Below are positions 23,857 to 35,374 of a stretch of 64,000 nt of DNA, one piece after another. How positions within the stretch are numbered: position 1 is the first letter of the stretch; every line of letters begins with the position of its first letter. Source of the stretch: Zingiber officinale (Eukaryota; Streptophyta; Magnoliopsida; Zingiberales; Zingiberaceae). The DNA lies in the NCBI RefSeq assembly GCF_018446385.1, contig NC_055996.1, forward strand, positions 12,821,317 through 12,885,316. The letters run 5' to 3'. The position numbers and the translations under genes were made by a program. The notes under the pieces are model-generated. The model did not search any database. It was not told the origin of the DNA and worked only from the letters and a program-made list of their open reading frames with translations.

Positions 23857-24689
23857 GAGAGTAAATTACAGTTATAGAGAAAGTTATCAAGTGATCCGAG
23901 AACCAATTGGCTGCGGAATGCCTCCGGGATGGTCACCAGCAGTTGCCATGGAGTCAGTTTTAAAAAAAATAAAAAAAAAATTATTTCCCTGGAAATTAAG
24001 CAAGTTAGATCGATCGGGGCGCATGTACGTACTCGGCGCGTTGCCCATGATGGCGCAGTGGAGCGTGGTGGCGCCTTCGTACGTCCGTCCGAACGGCGCC
24101 CAGCTGTTCCCCTTGTCCACCGGAAGCTGGAACACCTCCTGCTGCCCGTAGAGCGCCGCCTTGTGCAGCGGCGTCTCCCCCTTGCTGTTTCTTATGTCCG
24201 CTAGATCGTCGGATTTGTTCAGCAATGCTTTCGCCACCTTCGCGTCGCCTATGGTGGCGGCCACATGCAGCGCTGTGTCGCCGTTGCAGTTTTTAGCCTC
24301 GAGCTTGTCGGCGGGAAGCCGCTTGATGAGTTCGAGCGCCATCTGGGTTTTCTGGCTGTCGATGACGACGCTGAGCACGGGGTCGTCCATGAGGTTGACG
24401 TGGCTGCGATCCGGTTTGTTCTGGGCCAGCCACACGAGCTCCGCCGTGCCCTCGTCGAGGTTTAGCTTGTTAACCATTCTGTAGTAACCCTCGTCGAACG
24501 ATCGCGGCGGATTGAACTGCTCCAACTCGTCGTCATCGCCCTCGTCTACGTCCGTCGACACGTCCGTCGACTCCTCCTCGTCGTTGACGTCGGAGGACGG
24601 TGGGCTGCCTGGTGGGGACGCGCGCTCCATCGTGACGAGCTAGCTAGCGTGCGATAGATTTGATGGACGCAGCAATGCACGTCGATCGT

Positions 24690-24812
24690 ATGTATAATTA
24701 AAACTGATTAAAGATTCTGTGGGCGGACCTATCTCTTTAATAAATTAAGCTTTGCTTATGTCGGTGAACAGTATGAGATTCACACTCGGCAACACTCCAA
24801 GTCCGGCGTGCG
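24690..24812 (-). promoter_or_regulatory. Promoter of copy A with conserved block
   Basis: A TATA-like TAATTATACATA (minus strand) lies at about 24690-24701, 60 bp before the ATG. Further upstream, 24741-24812 carries the block shared with copies B and C: GTGTGAATC, ATACTGTTC, CGACATAAGCAAAGCTTAAT (minus strand). Confidence 0.65.
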
Positions 24813-25089
24813 AAAGCATTAAATTTTGTAGTCTTTTTCATTTTCTTTGATTTAAGTGTCAAATGAGTCATCATAGTTATGACCTATTGACATGAATATC
24901 GAGTCCGACCCGAAGGGATGTGAGATTAAAGGATATTTTAAACAGTATTGGGTCACATCGTAATAGATAAATTTTAAAATACTTTTTTTTTTAAAAAAAA
25001 TTGATTATTTTTAAAAAGTAAGAACATTTCCACATTAATGAATATACTAAAGGCTCAACTTTATTAATTATAAATTAAGTATTTTACAT
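24813..25089. other. Intergenic, nothing recognised
   Basis: AT-rich spacer between the promoter of copy A and the Gypsy LTR. No coding or structural feature is supported. Confidence 0.5.
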
Positions 25090-25134
25090 AATTGTCTGGT
25101 ACGATGTATGATAAAGGGATTGGATAGTTGACGT

Positions 25135-25345
25135 GATCGGAAGGCAAGCTCACGCGGAGGTCAGAAGTCAAGCCCATATGGTGGTTAGAAGTCAAGCCCA
25201 CATGGAGGTAAGAAGGCATGCCCACGTGGCGGTCAGAAGTCATCAAGCCTACGTGGAGGTCAAAAGTCAAGCCACGTGGAGGTCAGAAGTCAATCCTACG
25301 TGGCGGTCAAAGGTCCGACCCACGTGGTGGTCAAAGGTCAAGATT
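25135..25345. repeat. 25-28-bp tandem repeat with ACGTG cores
   Basis: Units of the form GTCAAGCC(C/T)ACGTGGAGGTCAGAA. At least five carry the G-box-like CACGTGG. They lie about 700 bp upstream of the TATA box of the LTR. Confidence 0.75.
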
Positions 25346-25531
25346 ACAGGGCGGTCAGGGTCGAGCCTATGTGGCATTCAGGGATTGCCTTATATGGCAC
25401 ATGGCAAGTAGGAACTCGGAAGGTAGGATGTACGGTTCAGGACTTACAAGATAAAATATGGAGCAGGGTCGTGCATATGGGACGAGATTTAAGAAACGAC
25501 AAGCAAGGGCCTCGATTGATAGGGCGATAAG

Positions 25532-25741
25532 CGCAGGTCTGGATTTACTGGGATTTACCGAATGACAAATGCAGGGTTGGACATACAGATTTGGATTTAA
25601 GCACAGGTCTGGATTTACCGGGATTTATCGAATGACAAATGTAGGGTTGGACATACAGATTTGGATTTAAGCACAGGTCTGGATTTACCGGGATTTATCG
25701 AATGACAAATGCAGGGCTGGACATACAAGTCTGGATTTAAG
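25532..25741. repeat. 70-bp tandem triplication
   Basis: Three nearly identical units starting GC(G/A)CAGGTCTGGATTTAC at 25532, 25601 and 25671. Each ends in GACATACAGATTTGGATTTA or a close variant. Confidence 0.9.
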
Positions 25742-26403
25742 GGGTGACAAACACAGGCCAGGGAATGCAGGTCAGTGCCCACAGGTCAAGGTTTGTAGGT
25801 ACGGGAACTTAGTCTAGGGTCAACGAACTTGGGTGGGCTCACACTATACGACAATCAAGTCAGGGAATCGTAACAACCTGTCAGAGAATAATCACCGCAT
25901 GTCAGGGAATATGCTAATGGTCTAGGGCTCATTGCCCACTGATCCCTTCTTAAGCCGATAGGAAGAAGCCATGTGTCATTCACCACCAGACAAATTCTGA
26001 CACCCGACATTCCCTAATACTCGTCAGACTCCAGAAGTACACACTGCCATATAAAAAGGGAGACTTTTTCCCTTATGTAGGTACGCTCACTCATCCTTTC
26101 ACATTCGTCCTTTACTTTTCGTCCTTTCGGTTCACTGTACTTCGGGGGAAAAAGTATCTGACTTAAGCATCGGAGGGCCTACCCCGGGGACATTTTCCCT
26201 AGTTCTGGGCCTCTAACGGGAGGGTGGCTTGTCTGAGTGTGTGCAGAGCCCTCGCCTCATCATCTCAGTCATCACCCCCCGTCATTCACCCGTGGGAACC
26301 TTTCCGGTAGGTACCAGGTCAACAAGGCGTCTCCACGACTTTCTGTCAATACCGAGGACAGCGCGACCAACCTCTATTCGACTCAGCTTCCGGACGGGAT
26401 CAA

Positions 26404-26637
26404 TTTGGCGTCGTCTGTGGGACCACATCTGCCTATTCCGGAATGTGAAGATGGAGGACTCTGGTCAAATCAATGTAACCATGACAGCTGAAGAGTACGA
26501 ACTATTCAAGGAAGACAAGAAACGAGCGACCTCCGAGAAGCAAACTACCGCCTCCCGACCGCGAAAGTTGCCTAAAGTTTTCAAAGAGCTGACCCACGCT
26601 TTGGATCGAGGTTCCAAGAGAAAGCAACCCGTAGAAT
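26404..26637 (+). mobile_element. Gypsy primer-binding site and gag start, cut by E5
   Basis: TTTGGCGTCGTCTGTGGGA at 26404-26422 is a Gypsy-type PBS. An open frame from about 26449 (MEDSGQINVTMTAEEYELF) reads like the start of a Gypsy gag. It is interrupted at 26637/26638 by insertion of Copia element E5. The remainder of this Gypsy element was not found in the window. Confidence 0.7.
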
Positions 26638-29014
26638 TGTTAGAATGTATACTAAAAGCCTAGTTTTTGTAAATATTTATTTTAAAATAAAGAATTACAT
26701 TGGTCAAAAATATCTACATTTATATGCTAAGTGTAGTTGTTCAATTAATTTATATTATAGATAACATGGTGTGTGGTGTCACACACAGAAGATCATGTTA
26801 TCAGTTCCTTATAAATTATAAACAGTAGTTCACGACCGAGATGAAAAGGACAAACCATCAGAACAGTTATAGTGTAATTAGGTATTAGTTTATCTGGACT
26901 ATATAATTACACTAGTACACTCTAAGTATATTGAGTAGGACCGTTGAGGCAGTTTCTTTTTATACTGACTAAATAAAAGACAAAAGACCTCAGTTATTAT
27001 GGAAGTGTATGCTCTTAATCCTAATATAATGACAAGCACATATATTTAATATTTATTTATTTAATTTATCAATGGGTGAGATTTAGTTTGATAAATCAAA
27101 AGGCTCGATAAGTTGGGAAATGATATTACTTACAGTGTGTGTTGTTTATTATAGAAGGAAACTGTGTCATAGTAATGTAGGTTGATAATGTCCCCAAGAG
27201 GAGCTCATAAGGATTGTCATGTTAAACCCTGCAGGTGGATTTAGTCCGACATGATAATAAAGTTGAGTGGTACTACTCTCGGAGTTAGATGTTAATTAAA
27301 TGAGTTGTCAGTAACTTATTAAATTAATGGATATTCGATATCTTAAATACAGGGAGATTAACACACTCATGATAAGAAGGAGCCCATAATGTAATTTGAG
27401 GGTTGTGCGGTAGTGCAATAATAACTCTCTAGTGGAATGAGTTATTATTGATGAACTTGAGTTGTGTGTTCGGGGCGAACACGGGATACTCGAGCTCGTC
27501 AGGAGGCCAAAACCAATTTCTCCTCTAGGTCCCTGTCGTAGCCTCATTAATGCCTCATATTCACCCATGAAAAGTCTATCTTGGTGTCCAAGAGGGGGTC
27601 GACCCAAGGCTTGGTGACTAAGCCAAGGGTCGACCACTACTTTCTCAAAGGGGGCCAGCCACAAGCAATGTGAAGGGGGCCGACCATATAATTCAAAGTA
27701 TGAGGGGTGTTTTAAAATTTTAAAATCTTCTATTTGTAGATATCTGCAAGTTTTGAAAGAGAGATTTTAAAATTATAAAACTTTCTTTATTTGAATTAGG
27801 CCACATGGTTTAAAAGAAAGTTTAAAAGTTTTAAAAACTTTCTATTTTTAACCATTCTCATGGTTTTAAAAAAGATAGTTTTAAATTTGAAACTTTCCTT
27901 TTTTGTAACCATGTTAAAAAAGAAAATTTTAAATGAGAAGTTTTAAATCTTAAAACTTGTTTTAAAATTTTCCTTTTTTAAAACATCCACGTTAGGAAAT
28001 TAAAAGAGAGCTTGTAAAATTTTATAAGAGCTTTCCTTCTTTACTTATAAAATTTTTACAAGATTTTTTCTTCTTTTAAGGGTCGGCCACCCTTGTTTGT
28101 GTCCAAGCAAGGAGCCGACCATTAAATCAATTAAGAGGAGAAAAAGGAATTAAAAAGGAGGAAAAGAAAACAAGAGGGAGATTTTATTTTTTTGTAAAAA
28201 TCTTTCCTTATTTACCTTGGGCAAGTATTATAAAAGAAGGGGAGGAGATGCCTCATGATGCATCAATTCTTATTCTCTTGCTTGTGTTCTCTCTTGTGGT
28301 CGACCCTTTCCCTTTCCCTTTCCTCTTGATCTCTTTTGTTCCTTGGTGGTGGTTGTTGTCGAATCTTAGACAAGGAGAAGGAGCTTTTGGGTGGTGTTCA
28401 TCTTGGAGGATTGTCGCTCACACGACGTCCAAGAGGAGGCGAGGAATACGGCAGAAGATCAAGAGGTCGTTGCATATAAAGAAAGGTATAACTAGTAATT
28501 ATTTTCCGCATCATGCTAGTTTTTCTTTGTATGAATTCCAAACACAAGATGCATATGATTCTAGATTTTCAGATTTGTAATTCGAAGTTGTGTTTCTTTT
28601 ATTTTATTTTGATCTTGTGATTCGATTGTTCCTTTTGGTTAAACCTAGAGTTATATAAGGAAATTAAATATTAGATTTCTTTAAAAGGCTTTGTCTAGAC
28701 GGTGGTGGATGATCCCATACCCAAGAAGGACTAGTGCCTCTTCATGCAGTCCTGGAAGCCAATTTTAGAAATTAATATTTAATTGAATTTATAAGATAGG
28801 TGAATTTGGATCAATAATGTTAAGCATCGTTTGCGATCCAACTCTAAACCATTAAGAACAGATAAGTTAAATTTGGAATCAATAATGTTAAGTTCCGTTT
28901 GCGATTCCTAATTTAACTTCTAAAGAACACAATAGGTTGTTAGGAAAGGTTCGACACTTGTTAAAAAAATTTTATACAGTGGAACCGGTACGATCTTTCT
29001 AGGACTAACCAACA
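26638..29014 (+). repeat. 5' LTR of E5
   Basis: Begins TGTTAGAATGTATACTAAAA and ends GGACTAACCAACA. TATA-like TATTATAAAAGAAGG lies at about 28227. Its 2377 bp match the solo LTR at 14428-16976 over most of the length, with indels concentrated in the AT-rich middle. Confidence 0.9.
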
Positions 29015-29016
29015 AT

Positions 29017-29028
29017 TGGTATCAGAGC
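29017..29028 (+). other. E5 primer-binding site
   Basis: TGGTATCAGAGC, an exact initiator-Met tRNA complement, two bases after the LTR. Confidence 0.95.
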
Positions 29029-30094
29029 TAGGGTTTGCCTCTGTGTGTTTGTTTTTCAGTTTAATTATGCACATGTCATACATAATTTAGGCAGGATAAT
29101 AGTAGGATGTGCTAACTCTGTGGTTGCAGACTCCAACTATTATGACTTACAGATATTGTGTGTGATTGGACCCTTGGACATGTCAAGGGCATTTTATTGT
29201 GTGTGCATGATTGTAATATTAAATACAGCAGGAGCTGTATTAGTTATTAGGATTTTACATTTTTGTTTCGATCTAGATTACATGTACATTTTTTGTGGAA
29301 TATAGGATCGATATATGTAAAATTCTATTTTTGTCGCGGATCGTATCCTTGCAAGGCATGGTACTATTGGAGGACTAGAAGCGCAGCGGAAAAGGAAGCT
29401 CAATGGACCTGACGGCATGAACCCTAGAGGTGGAAACATGCGAAGGACAGTGATGGAAAAGACCATAATAGTTGAAAAATTAATTTCCATGTTTATTGCT
29501 TTTATTTACTGTGATGTGTGTGATATATGCTTGCTAGGTTAAAATTCCTCACCTTAAATAACTAAGTGGGTGAGAGATTTTTAAATAAATTCCACGGTCT
29601 CCATTACTGGTTTGTAAGTAATGCAAACAAACTTGCGCGTTGGCTCTGAGTGCCTTCCTCCATATCGGATGAGTTTATTTATGGATCACTAGATCAAATT
29701 TTCATTTTGGATGACTATAGAAAATTAATTAGGAGCGTGTGATCTTCCCCATCGGAAGGGGTACAATCTTATTTAATGGACTAAGTGTCAAGTAATGGTA
29801 TACACTTAGGCACATCTAATAGTATCCTCCCCATTGGAGTCATTGCTATTATTTGTGTGACCGAAGGAAAATCAACTATTAATTTTATTTGTCATAAAGT
29901 TAGGTTGATAAGAATAAAATTAATGGGTAAAACCTCCTCTTACAAATGTTGCGATTTTGTATACGTCCACACTATCGTGACATGCAAAATTCACGGTGAT
30001 TTGAGGTGTTGGTTAATTTAAATAGTATTGTTTGAGGAATCAATATTATTTTAAATTTAGAGTCTTGACCAAAGTTTATTTTGTGATTCTTAGG
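29029..30094. other. E5 leader
   Basis: Untranslated leader between PBS and gag. Short open frames are present but none is supported as a gene. Confidence 0.6.
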
Positions 30095-31045
30095 ATGACT
30101 TTCAACCCACTGTTCATTATACTGAAAGAGAACAAACTTACTGGTCCCAATTATATAGATTGGAAAAGAAACCTGGACATTGTCCTAACTGCTGAGAGTT
30201 ATAAGTTTGTACTGTCAGAGGTTTGCCATAATGTGCCTAATGGTGAATCTACCCAAGAGGAGATTGAGAATCATAGGAAATGGGTAAAGATAGATGAGAT
30301 GTCGCGGTGTTACATTTTGACTTCAATGTCAAATGTGCTGCAACATCAGTATCAGGATTTACCAACAGTTTATGATATAATGAACAATCTCAAGGATCTC
30401 TTTGGTCACCATGATCGGGCCTCTAGGCAAGAAGCTATGAGAAAATTAATGACAACCACCATGACAGAGGGGACTCCCGTAAGAGATCATATCCTAAAGA
30501 TAATGACTTATTTGAACGAAATACAAATCCTTGGAGGAGAAATTGATGGGGAAACCCAGATCGATATTATTCTCCAAACGCTACCTAGAAGTTTTGAACA
30601 TTTCCGTCTGAACTATAATATGAATAAAAGTATGTATTCATTGGCGGAACTGCTGACAGAACTGCAGGCAGCAGAAGGGGTATTTCGTCATAATTCTCAT
30701 ATTCACTATGCTGAAAATGGTTCTACTTCTAAGTCGAAAGGTAAGAAGAAGAAGAAACAGGCTGTCTCAGCAAAGAAGGTGAATAAACCTCAAGGTACAG
30801 GAACAAAAGCTAGAATGAAGAAGCCAAAGGGCAAGTGCTTCATCTGTAAGCAGTCAGGACATTGGAAGGCAGACTGTCCTCGTAAGAAAGAGAACAATAA
30901 AGGTATATCTCATTCTCTAGTAGTTGAAACATGTTTAGCGGTGTTATCTACCAGCACCTGGTGTGTAGATATGGGAGCCACTGATCATGTTTTTAACTCT
31001 TTGCAGGGGTTCAGGAAACTCGATGACTATTTGAAGGAGAGATAA
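30095..31045 (+). pseudogene. E5 gag and protease start
   Basis: From the ATG at 30095 (MTFNPLFIILKENKLTGPNY) the UBN2-type gag domain follows: DWKRNLDIVLTAESYKFVL, SRCYILTSMSNVLQHQYQDL, DLFGHHDRASRQEAMRKL, ILQTLPRSFEHFRLNYN. A lysine-rich linker leads to one CCHC knuckle, CFICKQSGHWKADC, and then the protease region near 30960. The product would form the particle. Treated as a fossil. Confidence 0.85.
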
Positions 31046-31053
31046 CCGTCTAC

Positions 31054-31990
31054 ATGAGCAATGCTATTAAGGTAGCGGTTGTTGTAGTGGGAGACGTCTA
31101 CTTATCTTTTGATAGGAATAGAAATTTGGTTTTAAGAAATTGTCTTTATGTACCCAGTTTCAGAAAAAATTTAATTTCAATTTTTAAACTGTATTTGGAT
31201 GGATATTCTGTTTCTTTTAATAACAATGTGGTTATAATGAGAAATAGGATTATTATCTGTTCTGGTACATTGGTTGACAATTTATATACTTTAAATCCAA
31301 TTTTTTCCACAAAGCAACAAATGAAAATTAATAACACATCTTCTAATTCTAATAAGAGAAAGGAACCTTCGGAGATAAACCAAACATATCTTTGGCATCT
31401 AAAGCTTGGTTATATTAACTTAAGTAGGATTCAAAGGCTTATAGCTGATGGACTCTTGGGTTTATTAGTGGTGGAAAACTTTCCAACCTGTGAATCTTGC
31501 TTGGAAGGTAAAATGACCAAGAGACCTTTTAAGGATATGGGTTATAGAGCCAAAGATGTGTTAGAACTAGTTTATTCTGATTTGTGTGGTTCTATGTCTA
31601 TCCAGGCAAGAGGTGGTTATGAATATTTTTTCTCCTTTATAGACGATTATTCAAGATACGAATACATTTACTTGATGCGTCGCAAGTCTGAATGCTTTGA
31701 TAAGTTCAAAGAATATAGGGCTGATGTGGAGAAATGTTTTGGTAAAAGTATCAAGACACTACGGTCTGACCGTGGTGGCGAATACCTCTTTGGAGAGTTT
31801 AGGAATTACTTATCAGAAGCCGGGATTCAATCCCAATTATCCGCACCTGGTACACCCCAACAGAATGGTGTGCCAGAACGAAGGAATAAAACTCTTATGG
31901 AGATGGTTAGATCGATGATGAGATATTCAGAATTACCAAATTCATTTTGGGGATACGCTCTGGAAACGGTAGTGCACATTCTGAACTTGG
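31054..31990 (+). pseudogene. E5 integrase region (truncated)
   Basis: GAG-pre-integrase HLKLGYINLSRIQRL with CESCLEGKMTKRPF, then integrase core motifs SDLCGSM, FIDDYSRY, TLRSDRGGEY and APGTPQQNGV. The integrase would splice element DNA into the host genome. It ends where the inverted LTR begins; the downstream polymerase domains are lost. Confidence 0.85.
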
Positions 31991-32850
31991 TGTTGGTTAG
32001 TCCTAGGAAGATCGTACCGGTTCCACTATACAAAAATTTTATACAAGTGTCGAACCTTTCCTAATAACCTATTGTGTTCTTTAGAAGTTAAATTAGGAAT
32101 CGCAGACGGAACTTAACATCATTAATTCCAAATTTAACTTATCTGTTCTTAATGGTTTAGATTTGAATCGCAAGCGGAACTTAACACTATTGATTCAAAT
32201 CCACCTACGTTATAAATTTCATTAAATATTAATTTTCAAAATTGGCTTCCAGGACTACATGGCGAGGCACATGACCTTCTTCGGTATGAGAGCATCCACC
32301 ACCGCCTAGGCAAAGCCTTTTAAGGAAAACTAATATTTAATTTCCTTATATAACTCTAGGTTTAACCAAAAAGAACAATCGAATCACAAATTTGAAAAAT
32401 AAAAAAAAACACAAACACGAATTACTAATTCGAAAAACTAGATCTAATGCCTCTTGTGTTTGGAATTCATACAAAGAAAAATAACTAGCATGATGCGGAA
32501 AACAATTGCTAATTATACCTTTTCTTTGTATGCTAATAACCTCGAGATTTTCTGCCGTATTCCTCGCCTCGCCTTGGACGTCGTGTGGGCGACTATCCTC
32601 CAAGATGAACACCACCCAAAGCCTTCTTCCTCCTCCTCTAGAATTCGGCCGCCACCACCACCAAGGAGCAAAAGAGAGCAAAGGGAAAAGAGAGGGAGAG
32701 AGGGGCCGGCCACCAAGAGGAACTCCACCATGAGAATAAGAATTGATTACTCTTGAGACCTTCTCACCCCTTCTTTTATATTACTTGCCCAAGGCAAATA
32801 AAGAAAGACTTTTTACAAAAGTTAAAATCTTCCTCTTGTTTTTCCTTTAA
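31991..32850 (-). repeat. Inverted partial LTR of the E5 family
   Basis: Starts exactly at an LTR terminus (TGTTGGTTAGTCC, the reverse complement of the E5 LTR end) and can be followed through GGTTCCACTATACAAAA, GACGTCGTGTG-like and CTTGCCCAAGGCAAATAAAG to about 32850, where similarity stops. The exact terminus shows a genuine insertion into E5 in the opposite direction. The rest of that element is lost. Confidence 0.85.
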
Positions 32851-32859
32851 CTATGAAAA

Positions 32860-33059
32860 TTTAATTTCCATTAGAAAATATAACTATGAAAATTTATTCT
32901 ATCGGTATACACCGATGGAATTCAAATTCCGTCAGTAAAATGTTTCCGATGAATTATCTCCCAATAAATGATTTTTCATCATAATTTTGTCACTAAACAA
33001 CCACACCGACAGAATTACGTTGGGAAATTCTATCAGTAATCACAATTTTTTTTTGTAGT
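32860..33059. mobile_element. CACTA transposon end fragment
   Basis: Repeated short words around ACCGA(C/T)GGAATT and CCGTC(A/G)GTAA, typical of CACTA subterminal repeats, end in a T-run followed by GTAGTG at 33054-33059, the reverse of a CACTAC terminus. No opposite terminus and no transposase are visible, so only one end remains. Confidence 0.7.
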
Positions 33060-33477
33060 GAATGAATGCTCTCGTGGGGGCTGTGATCGGCGCTTGAGGC
33101 ATTTTAGTTGGTCATATGGGCCTTCGAGATACTTGAGATATTTCAGTGGATGCAAAAGGTATCCGTGAAGGTGAAGAGTTTGTCGTTGTTGCCATGTTGC
33201 TTGTTGTTGTTGCAATGCTCCCCATACTGTGATAGCTACCATTCTTTCGAAGTGGTCTTGCGCTATAGTGATGGTCGCGGATCTTCCAGTGTCTTCTATC
33301 TTAGTGTCTCAATTCAAGACTTAATGTTCCCACGGATAGTACCAATTTGATCCCGCTCTTAGACCTTTGACGAATGAGCCAACTGACAGCTGGAGGCAAG
33401 GTTGACTAGAGTCGCTGAATGCCATGAGAGGGGGATCCACCGAAGACTGTGCCAAACTTGAGAGGGATCAGCTACTC
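33060..33477. other. Unassigned sequence
   Basis: No gene, splice pattern or repeat is recognised. Open frames here are short and lack domains. Confidence 0.4.
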
Positions 33478-33900
33478 ACTTGGCTCAGTTTCAGGTCCTT
33501 GCTCCATCTCTTAGTCTCAACTCTTGACCCCCGATTCACTTTTTGACTCAGTTTTAGGTCCTTGCACTATCTCTCAATCTCAGCTCCCGATCCTGACACC
33601 CTTTCTGGATCAGTTTTAGGCCCCCACACTATCTCTCAGTCTCAGCTCCTAATCACGACACCCTTTTGACTCAGTCTTAGGTCCACGCATCATGTTTCAG
33701 TCTTAACTCACGATCTCGACATCCTTTTCTGATTCAGTCTCAGATCCCCACACCATCTCTCAATCTCAGCTCCTAATCTGACACCCTTTTTGGCTCAATC
33801 TTAGGTCCCTGCACTATCTCTCAGTCTTAACTCTTAATCCTGACACCCTTTCTATCTCAGTTTAGGTCCACACATCATCTCTCAATCTTGGCCAAGTCGC
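33478..33900. repeat. About 65-bp tandem repeat
   Basis: About seven degenerate units of the form CTCAGTCTTAGGTCC ... CATCTCTCAATCTCAGCTC ... CTGACACCCTTT. Units diverge by substitutions and small indels, so the array is old. It may lie in a decayed LTR. Confidence 0.8.
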
Positions 33901-34800
33901 CGACACCTTCTCTTAGTATCGTATACTGACATCTTCTTATTCTAGGTCTCATATCCAGACTTTGTCTATTCTCAAGGTTACTCCATATCAACGTCACCTT
34001 TTTCACCCTTAATCAAGGTCTATGCGTTGCACGGAGAAAGAGAAGAAGAAGAGAGTTAGAATGACGGTCAGGGGTGTCTCGACATTGTCACTCCGACACT
34101 GAAGTAAGTTACGATGAGAGATGTGGAGAAAGCAGAGATGATGGACAATACTATGTGCATGGAGAAGTGAAGCTTATCTCCGTCCGTAGATGCAAACGTC
34201 TTTTATAACACTACCATCAAATATCTCTCTTATATATTAATTATGTATTAATTATTGATGTGACGCGTATTACATTACAGTAAAAGGGAATGTTCTATCG
34301 TATTTACTAGTATCATGCAGATCAAGATACGGGAGATGATACCTCATGTGCTCTGACAACTCACATGTCGTGTCAGCACAGGCGCCGCCCCTTATGATTG
34401 GCTAGCCCGCAGCCCTTGGGCCGTGGGACAATTAGGTTGGAGGTTGGGGCCTATTAAGTAGAAGAGCGTTGGACCACCAAGACTAAGTGGAGATGAGCAG
34501 AGCCGGCCGAGTTAGTGCAAGCGGAGCATGCCCGATCAGTGGTACAGATTGGGGAGAGACAAAGCACATTCGATCAATGGGATCAATCGTGTAGTAACGA
34601 AGCATGTCCAATCAGTGGGACCGATTGGGGAGGAGGGGTGAAGCTCATCCGATTGGTGATAAATATGACTACATGAACATATCTATCTTGTGTTGACTTG
34701 TCTTGACTTTGACCTCTATCTAGGCATGATATTTGACCCTTGGGGGCACACGTGGCTTCTAATTCTCACCATATAATAGGGAATATTAGAAGCCTCCGTG
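33901..34800 (-). repeat. Degenerate Gypsy-like LTR
   Basis: The words CTCCGACACTGAAGTAAGTTACGATGA and CTTGACTTTGACCTCTAT recur in the better preserved minus-strand LTR at 53690-54495 (near 53765 and 54452). No internal coding region is attached. Confidence 0.5.
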
Positions 34801-34864
34801 TGGGCCAAGGAGGACAATCGCCTTGATAAGATAGATGTTAAAGTCTAGGATGACCAACTTGATT

Positions 34865-35340
34865 GGGATATCCAATTGAGTTATCTGAGACAAAAGGTTC
34901 AACTAGGCGATTGACTTGGTTACGCTCCCCCCAACTCCAAGGGCTACGCTCCCCTATCTCCATACTCAGCTCAATCAGCTTAGATACCCCCAGTCGGTCC
35001 GTCTCCCTGACTCCAAGGGCTATACTCCCCCGATCTCATATTCCGCTTAGCAAACTCAGATACTTTGATTTCCCTAACTCCAAGGGTTACGCTTCCCCGA
35101 CCTCATACTCTGCTCAGTCAGCTCAGATACTTTCAATCTATTGGTCTCCTAGACCCCGGGCCCAACTCCTCCAACTCCACTCCACTCAGCCAGAAACTCT
35201 CCTAGACCGCAAGGCCAGCTCCCCTGACTCCTTAAAGATGAACAGATCGTTTCCTCAGACTTCTTAAATATGAACAGATCATCTTCCCGATTCCACTCCG
35301 CTCAGTCAGATGCTCTCCTTGACTCCCGGGGCCAGCTCAT
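34865..35340. repeat. About 70-bp degenerate tandem repeat
   Basis: Six or so units around CTCCAAGGGCTACGCTCCCC and CGCTCAGTCAGCTCAGATAC. They appear to be LTR-derived. No gene. Confidence 0.65.
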
Positions 35341-35374
35341 CCACCTCGCTCAGCCATAAGCTCACCTGACTTCT

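Larger units (their letters stand above)
18809..24630 (-). pseudogene. Ankyrin-PGG (ACD6-like) gene, copy A, damaged
   Basis: Exons inferred by comparison with copies B and C: E1 24033-24630 (ATG at 24630; GDTALHVAA, KGETPLHKAALYG, ATTLHCAIMGNAP), E2 remnant 23870-about 23949, E3 23709-23770, E4 23499-23562, E5 21370-21444, E6 19493-20259, E7 18809-19393 (PGG-type membrane domain, stop at 18809). Two defects stand out. The first 70 or so bases of E2 and its acceptor are gone, replaced by A/T-rich sequence. E6 carries a MITE remnant just inside its start, and with the old acceptor the frame meets TAG at 20135-20137. Introns 4 and 5 are swollen by insertions. The PGG exon itself is intact, with four hydrophobic segments. 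A truncated ankyrin-only product of about 247 residues could be made by reading through intron 1. Most likely a pseudogene. Confidence 0.8.
25090..26402 (+). repeat. Gypsy-type LTR with G-box repeats
   Basis: The right boundary is firm: the LTR ends GGATCA and is followed by a Gypsy-type primer-binding site. The left boundary is uncertain (a TG at about 25094). It contains an array of about eight units at 25135-25345 around CACGTGGAGGTCAGAAGTCA, a 70-bp tandem triplication (25532-25741), a TATA box (ATATAAAAAGGG at about 26051) and the pyrimidine-rich leader typical of Gypsy R/U5. It is broken by nothing internally, but the rest of its element is missing. Confidence 0.7.
26638..31990 (+). mobile_element. 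Copia retrotransposon E5, 3' part missing
   Basis: A 5' LTR of about 2.4 kb (26638-29014), PBS at 29017-29028, leader, gag with zinc knuckle (30095-about 30900), protease, GAG-pre-integrase and integrase up to 31990, where an inverted LTR of the same family begins. Reverse transcriptase, RNase H and the 3' LTR are absent. The coding part shows about one or two breaks besides the missing 3' end. It inserted into a Gypsy gag. It belongs to the same LTR family as the solo LTR at 14428-16976. Confidence 0.9.

Noticed and set aside
25133-25530. Plus-strand frames encoding T-W-R-S-E-V-K repeats
   Set aside because: Translation of the tandem G-box repeat in a Gypsy LTR; three frames are open together, as expected from a repeat unit and not from coding.
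25532-25741. Possible CRISPR-like array
   Set aside because: Adjacent 70-bp tandem units without unique spacers, in plant nuclear DNA; it is a simple minisatellite.
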